Positions 1 through 7,091 of a stretch of DNA of 33,971 nt are shown here, piece after piece. Location: contig JBGAHT010000026.1 in assembly GCA_044226035.1 (NCBI GenBank), forward strand, positions 1 to 33,971, read 5' to 3'. Each line of letters begins with the position of its first letter. The stretch's first letter is position 1. Source of the DNA: Pseudoluteimonas sp044226035 (lineage in GTDB: Bacteria; Pseudomonadota; Gammaproteobacteria; Xanthomonadales; Xanthomonadaceae). Both the position numbers and the translations under genes were made by a program. Below the pieces are notes generated by a model. It saw nothing but the letters and a program-made list of their open reading frames with translations. It did not search any database and was not told where the DNA came from.

Positions 1-204
1 GCGTTCGATCACCGCGACCGACACGCCCGCCTCGTTCGGCGTGCACGGGCCGGGCGAAACCACGATCCGCTCCGGCGCGAGCCGTTCGATCTCGTCGACC
101 GTCAGCGCGTCGTTGCGCTCCACCCGCACCTCCGCGCCCAACGCCTGCAAATACTGCACGAGATTGAAGGTGAAACTGTCGTAGTTGTCGATCATCAGCA
201 GCAT
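1..204 (-). CDS. trpG: Anthranilate synthase glutamine amidotransferase subunit (5' part only)
   Basis: Only the first 68 codons are in the window; the gene runs off the left edge. TrpG hydrolyses glutamine and passes ammonia to TrpE for anthranilate synthesis, the first step of tryptophan biosynthesis. The N-terminus starts MLLMIDNYDSFTFNLVQYL, the hallmark beginning of class I glutamine amidotransferases of this family, and continues to VSPGPCTPNEAG, the conserved loop before the nucleophile region. The catalytic Cys and His/Glu lie outside the window. The ATG is preceded by a GGAAGA ribosome-binding site. It lies downstream of trpE on the same strand, separated by a small membrane-protein gene and about 70 bases carrying a palindrome and a trpE tail relic. 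The 4-amino-4-deoxychorismate synthase subunit PabA is similar, but the trpE neighbour favours TrpG. Confidence 0.93.
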   Translation of the reverse strand, partial: MLLMIDNYDSFTFNLVQYLQALGAEVRVERNDALTVDEIERLAPERIVVSPGPCTPNEAGVSVAVIER

Positions 205-227
205 GGAATGTCTTCCGCTTTCAAAGC

Positions 228-251
228 CCCTATCCCGCCGGCGGGATAGGG
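228..251. repeat. Perfect 24-bp palindrome between trpE block and trpG
   Basis: The 24 bases are identical to their own reverse complement (CCCTATCCCGCC and its mirror). The core resembles the CCCTCTCCC...GGGAGAGGG palindromes near 10170, 10590 and 19115, so it is probably a diverged solo copy of that dispersed family. No T-tract follows on either strand. It could form a strong hairpin in the trp transcript just before trpG. Confidence 0.75.
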
Positions 252-277
252 AACAAAACCGAATCTCCGAACCAGAC

Positions 278-322
278 TCACAATCCCCTCGCAGCCTCGG
301 CCACCGCCCGGCCCTGGTTCAT
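278..322 (-). pseudogene. Relic copy of the trpE 3' end
   Basis: Read on the minus strand this segment encodes MNQGRAVAEAARGL and a TGA stop. The true TrpE C-terminus (coding 775-719) reads MNKGRALFRAVAEAARGL and TGA. The two align at 41 of 45 bases with one 12-base in-frame gap. It begins about 25 bases after the stop of the small membrane-protein gene, so the order is trpE, small gene, trpE-tail relic, trpG. Too short to be functional. The simplest reading is that the small gene arrived with, or caused, a duplication of the trpE 3' end. Confidence 0.75.
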
Positions 323-347
323 CGCCCGGATCCGTTCGATCCACCGG

Positions 348-719
348 TCACTTCTCTTCACGCATGCGGTCCAGCCGCCGTTGCCGGTCCCGTTCGCTCT
401 CGGGATCCGGCGGCACATCGACGCCGGCGAACCTTGCCATCAACATGCGTGCCCCCATCACCAGCACCGCTAGCCCCAGCAGCGCCAACACGGCATGGCC
501 AGCCATCGTTGCCCAGAACAGGCTGGGCGACGCTGCGCGAGTCACCGCCGGGAACCCGGCGCAGTGTTTGCAGAACGGCGCCACCGTTCCGCTGTTCCAG
601 CCTTGCAGTAGGCGCCAGCCTTCGTAACCGCTCAATCCACCCCCGACCGCGAGCAGACCTGCGACCATCGGCCAGAAACGACCCGGCGGCTGATACTCGC
701 CTTGCTGGCGATTGGCCAT
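348..719 (-). CDS. Small two-helix membrane protein with CKHC motif, between trpE and trpG
   Basis: I do not recognise the family. The 123-residue protein begins MANRQQGEYQPPGRFW and has two hydrophobic segments, about residues 17-32 (PMVAGLLAVGGGLSGY) and 68-92 (LFWATMAGHAVLALLGLAV onward). Between them a probably non-cytoplasmic loop holds CKHC, a CxxC-type pair that could bind metal or form a disulfide. The C-terminus is strongly charged (ESERDRQRRLDRMREEK) and probably cytoplasmic. Its ATG overlaps the trpE TGA by one base (TGATG), so it is translationally coupled to trpE; an upstream in-frame ATG at 788 lies deep inside trpE and is unlikely. The position inside a trp operon and the duplicated trpE tail behind it suggest later insertion. 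Confidence 0.8.
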   Translation of the reverse strand: MANRQQGEYQPPGRFWPMVAGLLAVGGGLSGYEGWRLLQGWNSGTVAPFCKHCAGFPAVTRAASPSLFWATMAGHAVLALLGLAVLVMGARMLMARFAGVDVPPDPESERDRQRRLDRMREEK

Positions 720-2209
720 CACAACCCCCTCGCCGCCTCGGCCACGGCGCGGAACAGCGCGCGGCCCTTGTTCATCGTTTCCTGCCATTCCGCGTCCGGA
801 TCGGAGTCGTACACCACCCCGCCGCCGGCCTGCACGTGCAGGCGGCCGTCCTGGATCACCGCGGTGCGGATCGCGATGGCGGTATCCGCGTCGCCGTGCC
901 AGCCGATGTAACCGACCGCACCCGAATACACGTTGCGCTTCACCGGTTCCAGCTCGCGGATGATCTCCAGCGCGCGGATCTTGGGCGCGCCGCTGACCGT
1001 GCCCGCCGGGAACGTCGCGCGCAGCACGTCTGCGTAGGACAACCCCGGCTTCAGCGTGCCGGTGACCTCGCTGACGATGTGCATCACGTGGCTGTAGCGC
1101 TCGATCACGAACTGCTCGCCGACCTGCACGCTGCCCGGCTCGCTGATGCGGCCCACGTCGTTGCGGCCGAGGTCGATCAGCATCAGGTGCTCGGCGCGTT
1201 CCTTGGGATCGGCCAGCAGTTCGGCTTCCAGCGCATGGTCTTCCTCCGCCGTCTTGCCGCGCGGGCGCGTGCCGGCGATGGGGCGCACGGTGACGGTGCC
1301 GCCCTGCAACCGCGCGAGGATTTCCGGCGAGGAACCGACCACCTGCGTCGATCCGGTATCGAGGAAATACATGTACGGCGACGGATTGAGCGCGCGCAGC
1401 GCCCGGTACACGTCCACCGGGCGCGCGTGGAACGGCACGCTCAGCCGCTGCGACGGCACGACCTGGAAGATGTCGCCGGCGCGGATGTATTCCTGCGCCT
1501 TGCGCACCACGGCGTGGTACTGCTCGCGGGTGAAGCTGGAACGGAAATCGGATTCGTCGATCGCCGCCGGCTGCAGCGTTTCCGGATACGGCGCGCCGCC
1601 GTGGCGCAGGCGGTGCACCAGCGCGTCGAGGCGGCGGTTGGCGCGCGCCAGCGCCTGCGGTTCGCGCGGGTCGGCGTGGACGACGAGGTAGAGCCGGCCC
1701 TTGAGGTTGTCGAACACCGCCAGCTCGTCGCTGTGCATCAGCAGGATGTCGGGCGTGCCGAGTTCATCGCGCTTCGCGTTCGCGCGCAATCGCGGTTCGA
1801 CCAGCTTTTTCTCGATGAACTCGATGCATTCGAAGCCGAACCAGCCGACCAGGCCGCCGGCGAAGCCGGGCAAGCCGTCGAGCTTGGGCACCTTGTGCTG
1901 CGCGCGCAGGCGTTCGACCTCGGCCAGCGGATCGGCGACCTCGCGCGTTTCCACGACCTCGCCGTGTTCGCGCACCTCGAGCACGTGGCCGCGGAATTCG
2001 TACACGCGGCGCGCGGGCAGGCCGATGATCGAATGGCGGCCGAAGCGTTCGCCGCCCTCGACCGATTCGAACAGGTAGGTGTGCGGCCCGTCGGCCAGCT
2101 TCAGGTAGACCGAGAGCGGCGTGTCGAGGTCGGAGAGCACCTCACGCACCACCGGCACGAGGGTGCAGCCGTCAGCAGCGTGGTTGCGGAATTGCGCGGG
2201 CGTGATCAA
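719..2209 (-). CDS. trpE: Anthranilate synthase component I
   Basis: TrpE converts chorismate to anthranilate using ammonia supplied by TrpG, committing flux to tryptophan. The 496-residue protein shows the N-terminal feedback-region motif FESVEGGERFGRHS, then the chorismate-binding domain with GSSPEILAR, PIAGTRPRGK, DLGRNDVGR, FPAGTVSGAPKIRALEI and the C-terminal QAGGGVVYDSDP. The start chosen is TTG at 2209, because AAGGA lies 8 bases upstream and the protein then begins at LITPAQFRNHAADG, where family members normally begin. An in-frame ATG at 2275 adds 22 low-complexity residues and has no ribosome-binding site. The stop overlaps the next gene's ATG by one base. Downstream of rpe in the same direction. 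Confidence 0.96.
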   Translation of the reverse strand: MITPAQFRNHAADGCTLVPVVREVLSDLDTPLSVYLKLADGPHTYLFESVEGGERFGRHSIIGLPARRVYEFRGHVLEVREHGEVVETREVADPLAEVERLRAQHKVPKLDGLPGFAGGLVGWFGFECIEFIEKKLVEPRLRANAKRDELGTPDILLMHSDELAVFDNLKGRLYLVVHADPREPQALARANRRLDALVHRLRHGGAPYPETLQPAAIDESDFRSSFTREQYHAVVRKAQEYIRAGDIFQVVPSQRLSVPFHARPVDVYRALRALNPSPYMYFLDTGSTQVVGSSPEILARLQGGTVTVRPIAGTRPRGKTAEEDHALEAELLADPKERAEHLMLIDLGRNDVGRISEPGSVQVGEQFVIERYSHVMHIVSEVTGTLKPGLSYADVLRATFPAGTVSGAPKIRALEIIRELEPVKRNVYSGAVGYIGWHGDADTAIAIRTAVIQDGRLHVQAGGGVVYDSDPDAEWQETMNKGRALFRAVAEAARGL

Positions 2210-2417
2210 GCGGGGCGTCCTTCGAAGGCGTGCGGGCGAACGGGGCGACGGAATTCCGCCACCATCGCCAGCCATGTTCGAAGGAAGGAATCGCCCGGTC
2301 CATGGCGCGACTGTAGCGGGCCCGGCGCCGTCACGCCACCGTAATCAGCGCCATGGAGAATGGAAGGCCATCGCAGGGAAGAAACGCGGGGCAGGACGCT
2401 CCATCCCTTTCTCCAGG

Positions 2418-2449
2418 GCCGGTCGCGCAGGGCGTCCGGCTTTCTTTTT
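2418..2449 (+). terminator. Orphan rho-independent terminator on the plus strand
   Basis: GCCGG, a T-T mismatch, CGC, a five-base loop, GCG and CCGGC form a compact stem, followed directly by TTTCTTTTT. The T-tract places it on the plus strand, yet no plus-strand gene lies upstream; both neighbours (rpe, trpE) read the other way. On the minus strand the run of A precedes the stem, so it cannot be a normal terminator for rpe. It may end an antisense or small RNA. Confidence 0.5.
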
Positions 2450-2458
2450 GCCCGCCGT

Positions 2459-3148
2459 TCAGCCGCGCGCGGCCGCGACCGCGGCCTTCATCGCGGCGAT
2501 CACCTTCGCGTAGTCGGGCTGGCCGAAGATCGCGCTGCCGGCGACGAAGGTATCGGCGCCGGCGCGGGCGATTTCGCCGATGTTGTCCGGCTTCACCCCG
2601 CCGTCGACTTCGAGCCGGATCGCCTTCCCGCTGCGCCCGATGCGTTCGCGCACCACGCGCAGCTTGTCCAGGGTCGAGGGGATGAACGACTGCCCGCCGA
2701 AGCCCGGGTTCACCGACATCAGCAGCACGTAGTCGATGTCCTCGAGCACGTAGTCGAGCACGTCCACCGGCGTCGCCGGGTTCAGCACCAGCCCGGCCGC
2801 GCAGCCCGAGGACTTGATCAGCTGGATCGTGCGGTGCACGTGGCGGCTGGCCTCGGGGTGGAAGCTGACGTGGCTGGCGCCGGCCCGGGCGAACATCGGC
2901 ACCAGCGCGTCCACCGGCTCCACCATCAGGTGCACGTCGATGGGCGCGGTCACGCCGTGCCTGCGCAGCGCCTCGCACACCAGCGGGCCAATGGTCAGGT
3001 TGGGCACGTAATGGTTGTCCATCACGTCGAAATGCACCCAATCGGCGCCGGCGGCGAGGACCTTGTCCACTTCCTCGCCCAGGCGGGCGAAATCGGCGGA
3101 CAGGATCGAGGGGGCGATCACCGTGTCTTGGGGCTGCGTGGGCTGCAT
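2459..3148 (-). CDS. rpe: Ribulose-phosphate 3-epimerase
   Basis: Interconverts ribulose 5-phosphate and xylulose 5-phosphate in the cytosolic pentose phosphate pathway. The 229-residue protein is a full-length TIM barrel of the family: IAPSILSADF near the N-terminus, HFDVMDNHYVPNLTIG with metal-binding His and Asp, DVHLMVEP, VLNPATP, MSVNPGFGGQ and EVDGGV, then the phosphate-binding AGADTFVAGSAIFG. The start is taken as the ATG giving MQPTQPQD; an in-frame upstream ATG adds MEATLRA and a further one overruns the purC-side intergenic region. A TACACT hexamer (minus strand, 3161-3156) lies only 7 bases before the ATG and no good ribosome-binding site is placed for it. Divergent from purC; trpE follows on the same strand about 250 bases on. 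Confidence 0.95.
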   Translation of the reverse strand: MQPTQPQDTVIAPSILSADFARLGEEVDKVLAAGADWVHFDVMDNHYVPNLTIGPLVCEALRRHGVTAPIDVHLMVEPVDALVPMFARAGASHVSFHPEASRHVHRTIQLIKSSGCAAGLVLNPATPVDVLDYVLEDIDYVLLMSVNPGFGGQSFIPSTLDKLRVVRERIGRSGKAIRLEVDGGVKPDNIGEIARAGADTFVAGSAIFGQPDYAKVIAAMKAAVAAARG

Positions 3149-3213
3149 GGCGCGCAGTGTAGCCTCCATCGCCCGCCGGGCGGCGTACACTGTGCCGCCC
3201 CGCACCGGACCGA

Positions 3214-4116
3214 ATGCGCGTGGCGACCACCCTGCTCGAAGCCGATCTCCCCGGCCTGACCCTGCGCCATCGCGGCAAGGTCCGCGACGTGTTCGACCTC
3301 GGCGACGGCCACCTGCTCATCGTCGCCACCGACCGCCTGTCCGCGTTCGACGTGGTCCTGCCCGACCCGATCCCGGGCAAGGGCGAGATGCTGTGCCAGA
3401 TCAGCAATTTCTGGTTCGGCGAAACCGCGCACCTGATGCGCAACCACCTCACCGGCATCGATGTCGCCAGCGTGCTGCCGGCCGGCGTCGATCCCGCGCT
3501 GTACGCGAAGCGCGCGGTGGTGACCAAGAAGCTCAAGCCGGTGCCGGTGGAAGCCATCGCCCGCGGCTACCTGATCGGCAGCGGCTGGAAGGACTACCAG
3601 CGCACCGGCCGCGTCAGCGGGATCCAGCTGCCCGACGGCCTGCGCCAGGCCGAGCAGTTGCCGCAACCGGTGTTCACGCCTTCGACCAAGGCCGCGGTCG
3701 GCGACCACGACGAGAACATCGATTTCGACACCGTGGTGCGCACGATCGGCGCCGACCTCGCCGAACAGGTGCGCGAGGCGACGTTGCGCCTGTACGCGTT
3801 CGCGCGCGACTACGCCGCGCGGCGCGGGATCATCCTCGCCGACACCAAGTTCGAGTTCGGCACCGACGCCGACGGCCGCCTGTACGTGATGGACGAGATG
3901 CTGACGCCCGATTCCTCGCGCTACTGGCCCGCCGACGAATACGAAGTCGGCACCAGCCCGCCCAGCTACGACAAGCAGTTCGTGCGCGATTACCTGGAGA
4001 CGCTGGACTGGGACAAGACGCCGCCCGGCCCGAAGCTGCCGGCCGAGGTGATCGAACGCACCCGCGCCAAGTACGCCGAGGCGCTGCAGAAGCTGGCCGG
4101 CATCAGCGTGGATTGA
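3214..4116 (+). CDS. purC: Phosphoribosylaminoimidazole-succinocarboxamide synthase (SAICAR synthetase)
   Basis: Joins CAIR and aspartate with ATP to give SAICAR in purine biosynthesis. The 300-residue protein carries the N-terminal LRHRGKVRDVFDLGD nucleotide-binding strand, ATDRLSAFDVVLPDPIPGKGEML, VEAIARGYLIGSGWKDYQ and the signature MDEMLTPDSSRYWP. Length and motif order match the longer SAICAR synthetase type without a PurE fusion. The ATG gives MRVATTLLEADLPGL; a GTG two codons later (3220) is an alternative. The stop is followed after one base by a GTAG-headed repeat pair, which probably also ends transcription. Divergent from rpe, with a TACACT hexamer at 3186-3191 as a possible -10 but no clear -35. 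Confidence 0.96.
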   Translation: MRVATTLLEADLPGLTLRHRGKVRDVFDLGDGHLLIVATDRLSAFDVVLPDPIPGKGEMLCQISNFWFGETAHLMRNHLTGIDVASVLPAGVDPALYAKRAVVTKKLKPVPVEAIARGYLIGSGWKDYQRTGRVSGIQLPDGLRQAEQLPQPVFTPSTKAAVGDHDENIDFDTVVRTIGADLAEQVREATLRLYAFARDYAARRGIILADTKFEFGTDADGRLYVMDEMLTPDSSRYWPADEYEVGTSPPSYDKQFVRDYLETLDWDKTPPGPKLPAEVIERTRAKYAEALQKLAGISVD

Positions 4117-4117
4117 C

Positions 4118-4169
4118 TGTAGAGCCGAGCTTGCTCGGCTCAATGCAGCGGAGCAAGCTCCGCTCTACA
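4118..4169. repeat. GTAG-headed REP pair (inverted), after purC
   Basis: Two palindromes face each other. Plus strand: GTAG, then GCCGAGC-TT-GCTCGGC. Minus strand from 4168: GTAG, then GCGGAGC-TT-GCTCCGC. The outer ends TGTAGAGC and GCTCTACA are inverted repeats. A GTAG tetranucleotide followed by a short perfect palindrome is the form of REP elements mobilised by RAYT (TnpA-REP) transposases, such as the SMAG elements of Stenotrophomonas. The pair starts one base after the purC stop and ends 15 bases before the next start codon. No RAYT gene is in the window. Confidence 0.8.
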
Positions 4170-4184
4170 AAGGCAAGGCGAACC

Positions 4185-4670
4185 ATGAACACATCCGCCG
4201 AACGCGACATCGACCGCTGGTTCGCGCATTACAGCGCCGACCACCAAAACCGCGGCAACCAGCGCATCCATGTCGTCGCGGTGCCGCTGATCCTGTGGAG
4301 CGTGGTCGCGCTGCTGTGGTGCGTGCCGGTGCCGGGCACCTGGTTCCGCCAGGGCCTGTGGGCCGCGCTGGCGATGTTCCTCGCATGGAGCTTCTACTGG
4401 CGCGCCTCGCGTTCGCTCGGCCTGGGCATGCTCGCGTGGTTCGTGCTGCTGGCGTGGATCACGCGCTGGCTGCATGCTCGCCTTGGCACGCAATCGCTGC
4501 TGTGGCTCGCGGTCGGCGTGTTCGTGGTCGCGTGGATCGCGCAGTTCGTCGGCCACAGCAAGCTGTTCGAAGGCCGCAAGCCGAGTTTCCTCACCGACCT
4601 CAAGTACCTGCTGATCGGCCCGGCTTGGGTGCTGGCGAAGCTGTATCGCAAGCTCGGCATCGCGTGGTGA
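4185..4670 (+). CDS. Mpo1-like DUF962 membrane protein
   Basis: 161-residue integral membrane protein of the DUF962/Mpo1 family; yeast Mpo1 is an Fe(II)-dependent dioxygenase in alpha-oxidation of 2-hydroxy fatty acids. The signature is visible: WFAHYSADHQNRGNQRIH near the N-terminus (His15, His20, His29) and FVGHSKLFEGRKPS near residue 124, with conserved histidines expected to hold the metal. Four hydrophobic segments lie between about residues 30 and 120. The start is the ATG at 4185 with AAGGCG upstream; the frame is open far upstream but only as a shadow of purC. It is isolated between two GTAG-headed repeat pairs, so probably its own unit or a weak read-through partner of purC. The bacterial substrate is unknown. 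Confidence 0.85.
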   Translation: MNTSAERDIDRWFAHYSADHQNRGNQRIHVVAVPLILWSVVALLWCVPVPGTWFRQGLWAALAMFLAWSFYWRASRSLGLGMLAWFVLLAWITRWLHARLGTQSLLWLAVGVFVVAWIAQFVGHSKLFEGRKPSFLTDLKYLLIGPAWVLAKLYRKLGIAW

Positions 4671-4674
4671 TGCC

Positions 4675-4741
4675 GTAGGAGCGTCCATTTGGGCGCGACT
4701 TTATCCCGCGATGTCGGTCGCGCCCTGAAGGGCGCTCCTAC
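4675..4741. repeat. GTAG-headed REP pair (inverted) between convergent genes
   Basis: Plus strand from 4675: GTAGGAGCG, then an imperfect stem ending GGGCGCGAC. Minus strand from 4741: GTAGGAGCG, then GCGCCC-TTCA-GGGCGC and GAC. The two units point at each other with about 20 bases between. The element fills essentially the whole gap between the convergent DUF962 and epimerase genes, and the TAG of its minus-strand GTAG is the stop codon of the epimerase gene. It probably also acts as a two-way terminator. Its sequence subtype differs from the pair at 4118. Confidence 0.8.
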
Positions 4742-5601
4742 AAAACCGGATCGAACATCTCCGCCGTCGGCGCGAACGCACGCGGCGCGTAGCCGAAATC
4801 CCGCTGCGCGGGCCCGGCATCGAACACCAGGTCCTCGCGCATGCGCGCCAGCGCCGCGCTGCCCAGCCCATTCGCACGACCGATCGCCTTCGCGCCCGCG
4901 AGCAGCAACTTGAACAACGGCGAAGGCAGTTCCAGCAATTGCGCCGGAGGATCCAGGCTCGCCAACACGCGCCGCACCATCTCGCGATACGCGAGGGTTT
5001 CGCCGCCGGGCAGGTCGTAGGCCCGCGCAGGCAACGAATCCGCATGCGCGACCGCGAACGCGGCCGCGGCGAGGTCGTCGGCATGCACCGGCTGGCGCAG
5101 GCCGTTCGCGCCGCGCGGCAACGGGAACCGGCCGTGGCGACGCGCGAGCGCGGCGATGCGCGACAGCGTGGCGTCGCGCCCGCGTCCGTACACCAGCGTC
5201 GGGCGCAGCACGGTCGCGCGCGCGCCACGCGCGGCGGCCGCGGCGAACAGGCGCTGCTCGCCCTCGCGCAGGCGCGCCGCGACGTCGCGTTCTTCCGGGT
5301 CGCGCGATTCGCGCTTCACCTCCACGCTGGTGGAGCCGAACGCGGCCACGCGCGCGGCTTCGATGCCCGATCCGGCGTACCACCGCGAGAACAGGTCGAG
5401 CGGGCCGCAGCAGAACAGCGCGTCCACGCGCCGCGGCAACGGCGGCATGTCGGCGAAATCGCCGCGCTTCCACGCCAGGGTCGGCGCGCTGCCGCGTTCC
5501 CGGCGCGAGACCGCGACGATGCTCCAGCCGTGGTCGTGCAGGCGATCGAGCAGCGGCGTGCCGATCTGGCCGCTCGCGCCGAACACGAGTGCGGTTTTCA
5601 T
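4738..5601 (-). CDS. NAD(P)-dependent epimerase/reductase-like protein (atypical SDR)
   Basis: 287-residue Rossmann-fold protein. MKTALVFGASGQIGTPLL gives the GxxGxxG dinucleotide-binding loop of extended or atypical short-chain dehydrogenases, and VLRPTLVYGRGRD is the usual RPxxvYG segment. The catalytic YxxxK pair is not evident at the expected place (STSVEVKRESRDPEER instead), so it may bind NAD(P)H without classical SDR catalysis, as in atypical SDRs of the NAD(P)H-binding family. Substrate not predictable. The ATG lies 10 bases after the nhaD stop, indicating an operon. The TAG stop is supplied by the GTAG head of the repeat pair at 4675-4741, so the C-terminus (FDPVL) may be shortened or altered compared with relatives. 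Confidence 0.82.
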   Translation of the reverse strand: MKTALVFGASGQIGTPLLDRLHDHGWSIVAVSRRERGSAPTLAWKRGDFADMPPLPRRVDALFCCGPLDLFSRWYAGSGIEAARVAAFGSTSVEVKRESRDPEERDVAARLREGEQRLFAAAAARGARATVLRPTLVYGRGRDATLSRIAALARRHGRFPLPRGANGLRQPVHADDLAAAAFAVAHADSLPARAYDLPGGETLAYREMVRRVLASLDPPAQLLELPSPLFKLLLAGAKAIGRANGLGSAALARMREDLVFDAGPAQRDFGYAPRAFAPTAEMFDPVL

Positions 5602-5611
5602 GCCGCGCGGT

Positions 5612-7042
5612 TCACGGCACGCCGGTGAAATGGCGCGCGTTCACCAGCAGGTGCAGGCCGATGCCGGCGGCATAGCCCAGCGCGATCGCCCAGCTCCACT
5701 TGAGGTGGCTGAAGAAGGTGTAGCGCCCCTGCGCCTGCCCCATCAGCGCCACGCCCGCGGCCGAACCGATCGACAGCAGGCTGCCGCCGACGCCCGCGGT
5801 GAAGGTGACCAGCAGCCACTGCCCGTGGTCCATCGACGGCGCCATCTGCAGCACCGCGACCATCATCGGGATGTTGTCGAGGACCGCCGACAACAGGCCG
5901 ACCAGCACGTTGGCGGTGGTCGCGCCGAGGCCGCCGTAGAACTGGTGCGACAACAGCGCGAGGTAGCCGCAGTAGCCGAGCGCGCCGACGCACATGATCA
6001 CGCCGAAGAAGAACAGCAGCGTGTCCCACTCCGCGCGCGCCACCTGCTCGTAGCTGTCGAAGGCGTCGACGTCGCCGGGCGTGCCTTCGCGGGCGAAATC
6101 CGCGGCCTGCTGCGCGTTCGCGCTGCGGGTCAGCCACCAGCCGTACAGCTTGAGCAGGGACAGCCCGGTCATCATCCCCAGGAACGGCGGCAGGTGCAGG
6201 AACTGGTGGGAGCCGACCGCGAGCGCGACCGTGACCGCGAACAGCGCGACGATGGCCCAGGCGCCGCGCTTGAGGCGCACGCGTTCGTCGGCCAGCGAAG
6301 GCACGCCGCGCGGCACCGCCGCGTGCATGCACAGCGCGGGGATGATCCAGTTCGCCAGCGACGGCAGGAACAGCACGAAGAATTCGGCGAAATCGACCTT
6401 GCCCGCCTGCCAGACCATCAGCGTGGTGATGTCGCCGAACGGGCTGAACGCGCCGCCGGCGTTGGCCGCGACCACGATGTTGATGCATGCCAGCGACACG
6501 AACTTCGGGCTGTCGCGGCCGACGGCGAGCACCACCGCGCACATCACCAGCGCCGTGGTCAGGTTGTCGATGATCGGCGACAGGCAGAACGCGAGCACGC
6601 CGGTGGTCCAGAACAGCGCGCGATAGCCCATGCCCCTGCGCAGCAGCCACACGCGCAGCGCCTCGAACAGGCGGCGCTCGCTCATCGCGTTGACGTAGGT
6701 CATCGCCGCGAGCAGGAACAGCAGCAGCTCGGCGAATTCCAGCAGGTATTCGCTCACCGCCTCGTGCAGCGCGTCGGACATGCCCCATCGCGCGGCGGCG
6801 AAGGCGAGGATGCCCCAGATCAGGCCCGCGGCCATCATCACCGGCTGCGACTTGCGCAACCCGGTGAATTCCTCGGCCACCACCAGCACGTAGGCGACGA
6901 CGAAGATCGTGACGGCCGCCATTCCCGGCCAATCCGCGGTCAGGTCCTGCACCGGTACCGCGGCCCACGCCGCGAGCGGCGACAGGAGGCCGGCGAACAG
7001 CAGCGGCAAGCGGAAACGACGAGGCATCGGCGCGCGGGTCAT
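5612..7042 (-). CDS. nhaD: Na+/H+ antiporter NhaD family
   Basis: Inner-membrane sodium/proton antiporter of the ion transporter superfamily, used for Na+ and pH homeostasis. The 476-residue protein begins MTRAPMPRRFRLPLLFAG with a hydrophobic leader ending LAAWA, and has about a dozen membrane segments. NhaD motifs are present: SPIIDNLTTALV, AANAGGAFSPFGDITTLMVW and LLSAVLDNIPMMVA, the two Asp-Asn and the SPxGD segments being the ion path of this family, plus GSLLSIGSAAGVALMG near the end. The start at 7042 is preferred over 7066: a TACAAT hexamer ends 6 bases before it, which would make the mRNA leaderless, and no ribosome-binding site is seen. The epimerase-like gene follows after 10 bases. 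Confidence 0.92.
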   Translation of the reverse strand: MTRAPMPRRFRLPLLFAGLLSPLAAWAAVPVQDLTADWPGMAAVTIFVVAYVLVVAEEFTGLRKSQPVMMAAGLIWGILAFAAARWGMSDALHEAVSEYLLEFAELLLFLLAAMTYVNAMSERRLFEALRVWLLRRGMGYRALFWTTGVLAFCLSPIIDNLTTALVMCAVVLAVGRDSPKFVSLACINIVVAANAGGAFSPFGDITTLMVWQAGKVDFAEFFVLFLPSLANWIIPALCMHAAVPRGVPSLADERVRLKRGAWAIVALFAVTVALAVGSHQFLHLPPFLGMMTGLSLLKLYGWWLTRSANAQQAADFAREGTPGDVDAFDSYEQVARAEWDTLLFFFGVIMCVGALGYCGYLALLSHQFYGGLGATTANVLVGLLSAVLDNIPMMVAVLQMAPSMDHGQWLLVTFTAGVGGSLLSIGSAAGVALMGQAQGRYTFFSHLKWSWAIALGYAAGIGLHLLVNARHFTGVP

Positions 7043-7048
7043 GCCCGC

Positions 7049-7054
7049 ATTGTA
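7049..7054 (-). promoter_or_regulatory. TACAAT -10 hexamer just before nhaD
   Basis: TACAAT on the minus strand ends 6 bases before the nhaD ATG, so transcription would begin about at the start codon. No convincing -35 is seen at 16-18 bases, because a strong inverted repeat occupies that place. Low to moderate confidence. Confidence 0.35.
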
Positions 7055-7079
7055 TCGGCCCCGCATGACCGGGGCCGAT
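7054..7079. terminator. 10-bp inverted repeat between the cation antiporter and nhaD genes
   Basis: ATCGGCCCCG (7054-7063) and CGGGGCCGAT (7070-7079) pair perfectly across a 6-base loop. It lies 12 bases after the stop of the upstream antiporter gene and immediately before the nhaD -10 hexamer. There is no T-tract, so it is either a factor-assisted terminator or an operator site for nhaD. Confidence 0.4.
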
Positions 7080-7091
7080 GCAGCGCCGCGA

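Noticed and set aside
719..788. Longer start (ATG 788) for the small membrane protein downstream of trpE
   Set aside because: It would lie inside trpE. The ATG overlapping the trpE stop is the natural coupled start.
185..2344. A 719-codon plus-strand open frame over trpE
   Set aside because: Shadow of trpE and its neighbour; low-complexity composition and no ribosome-binding site.
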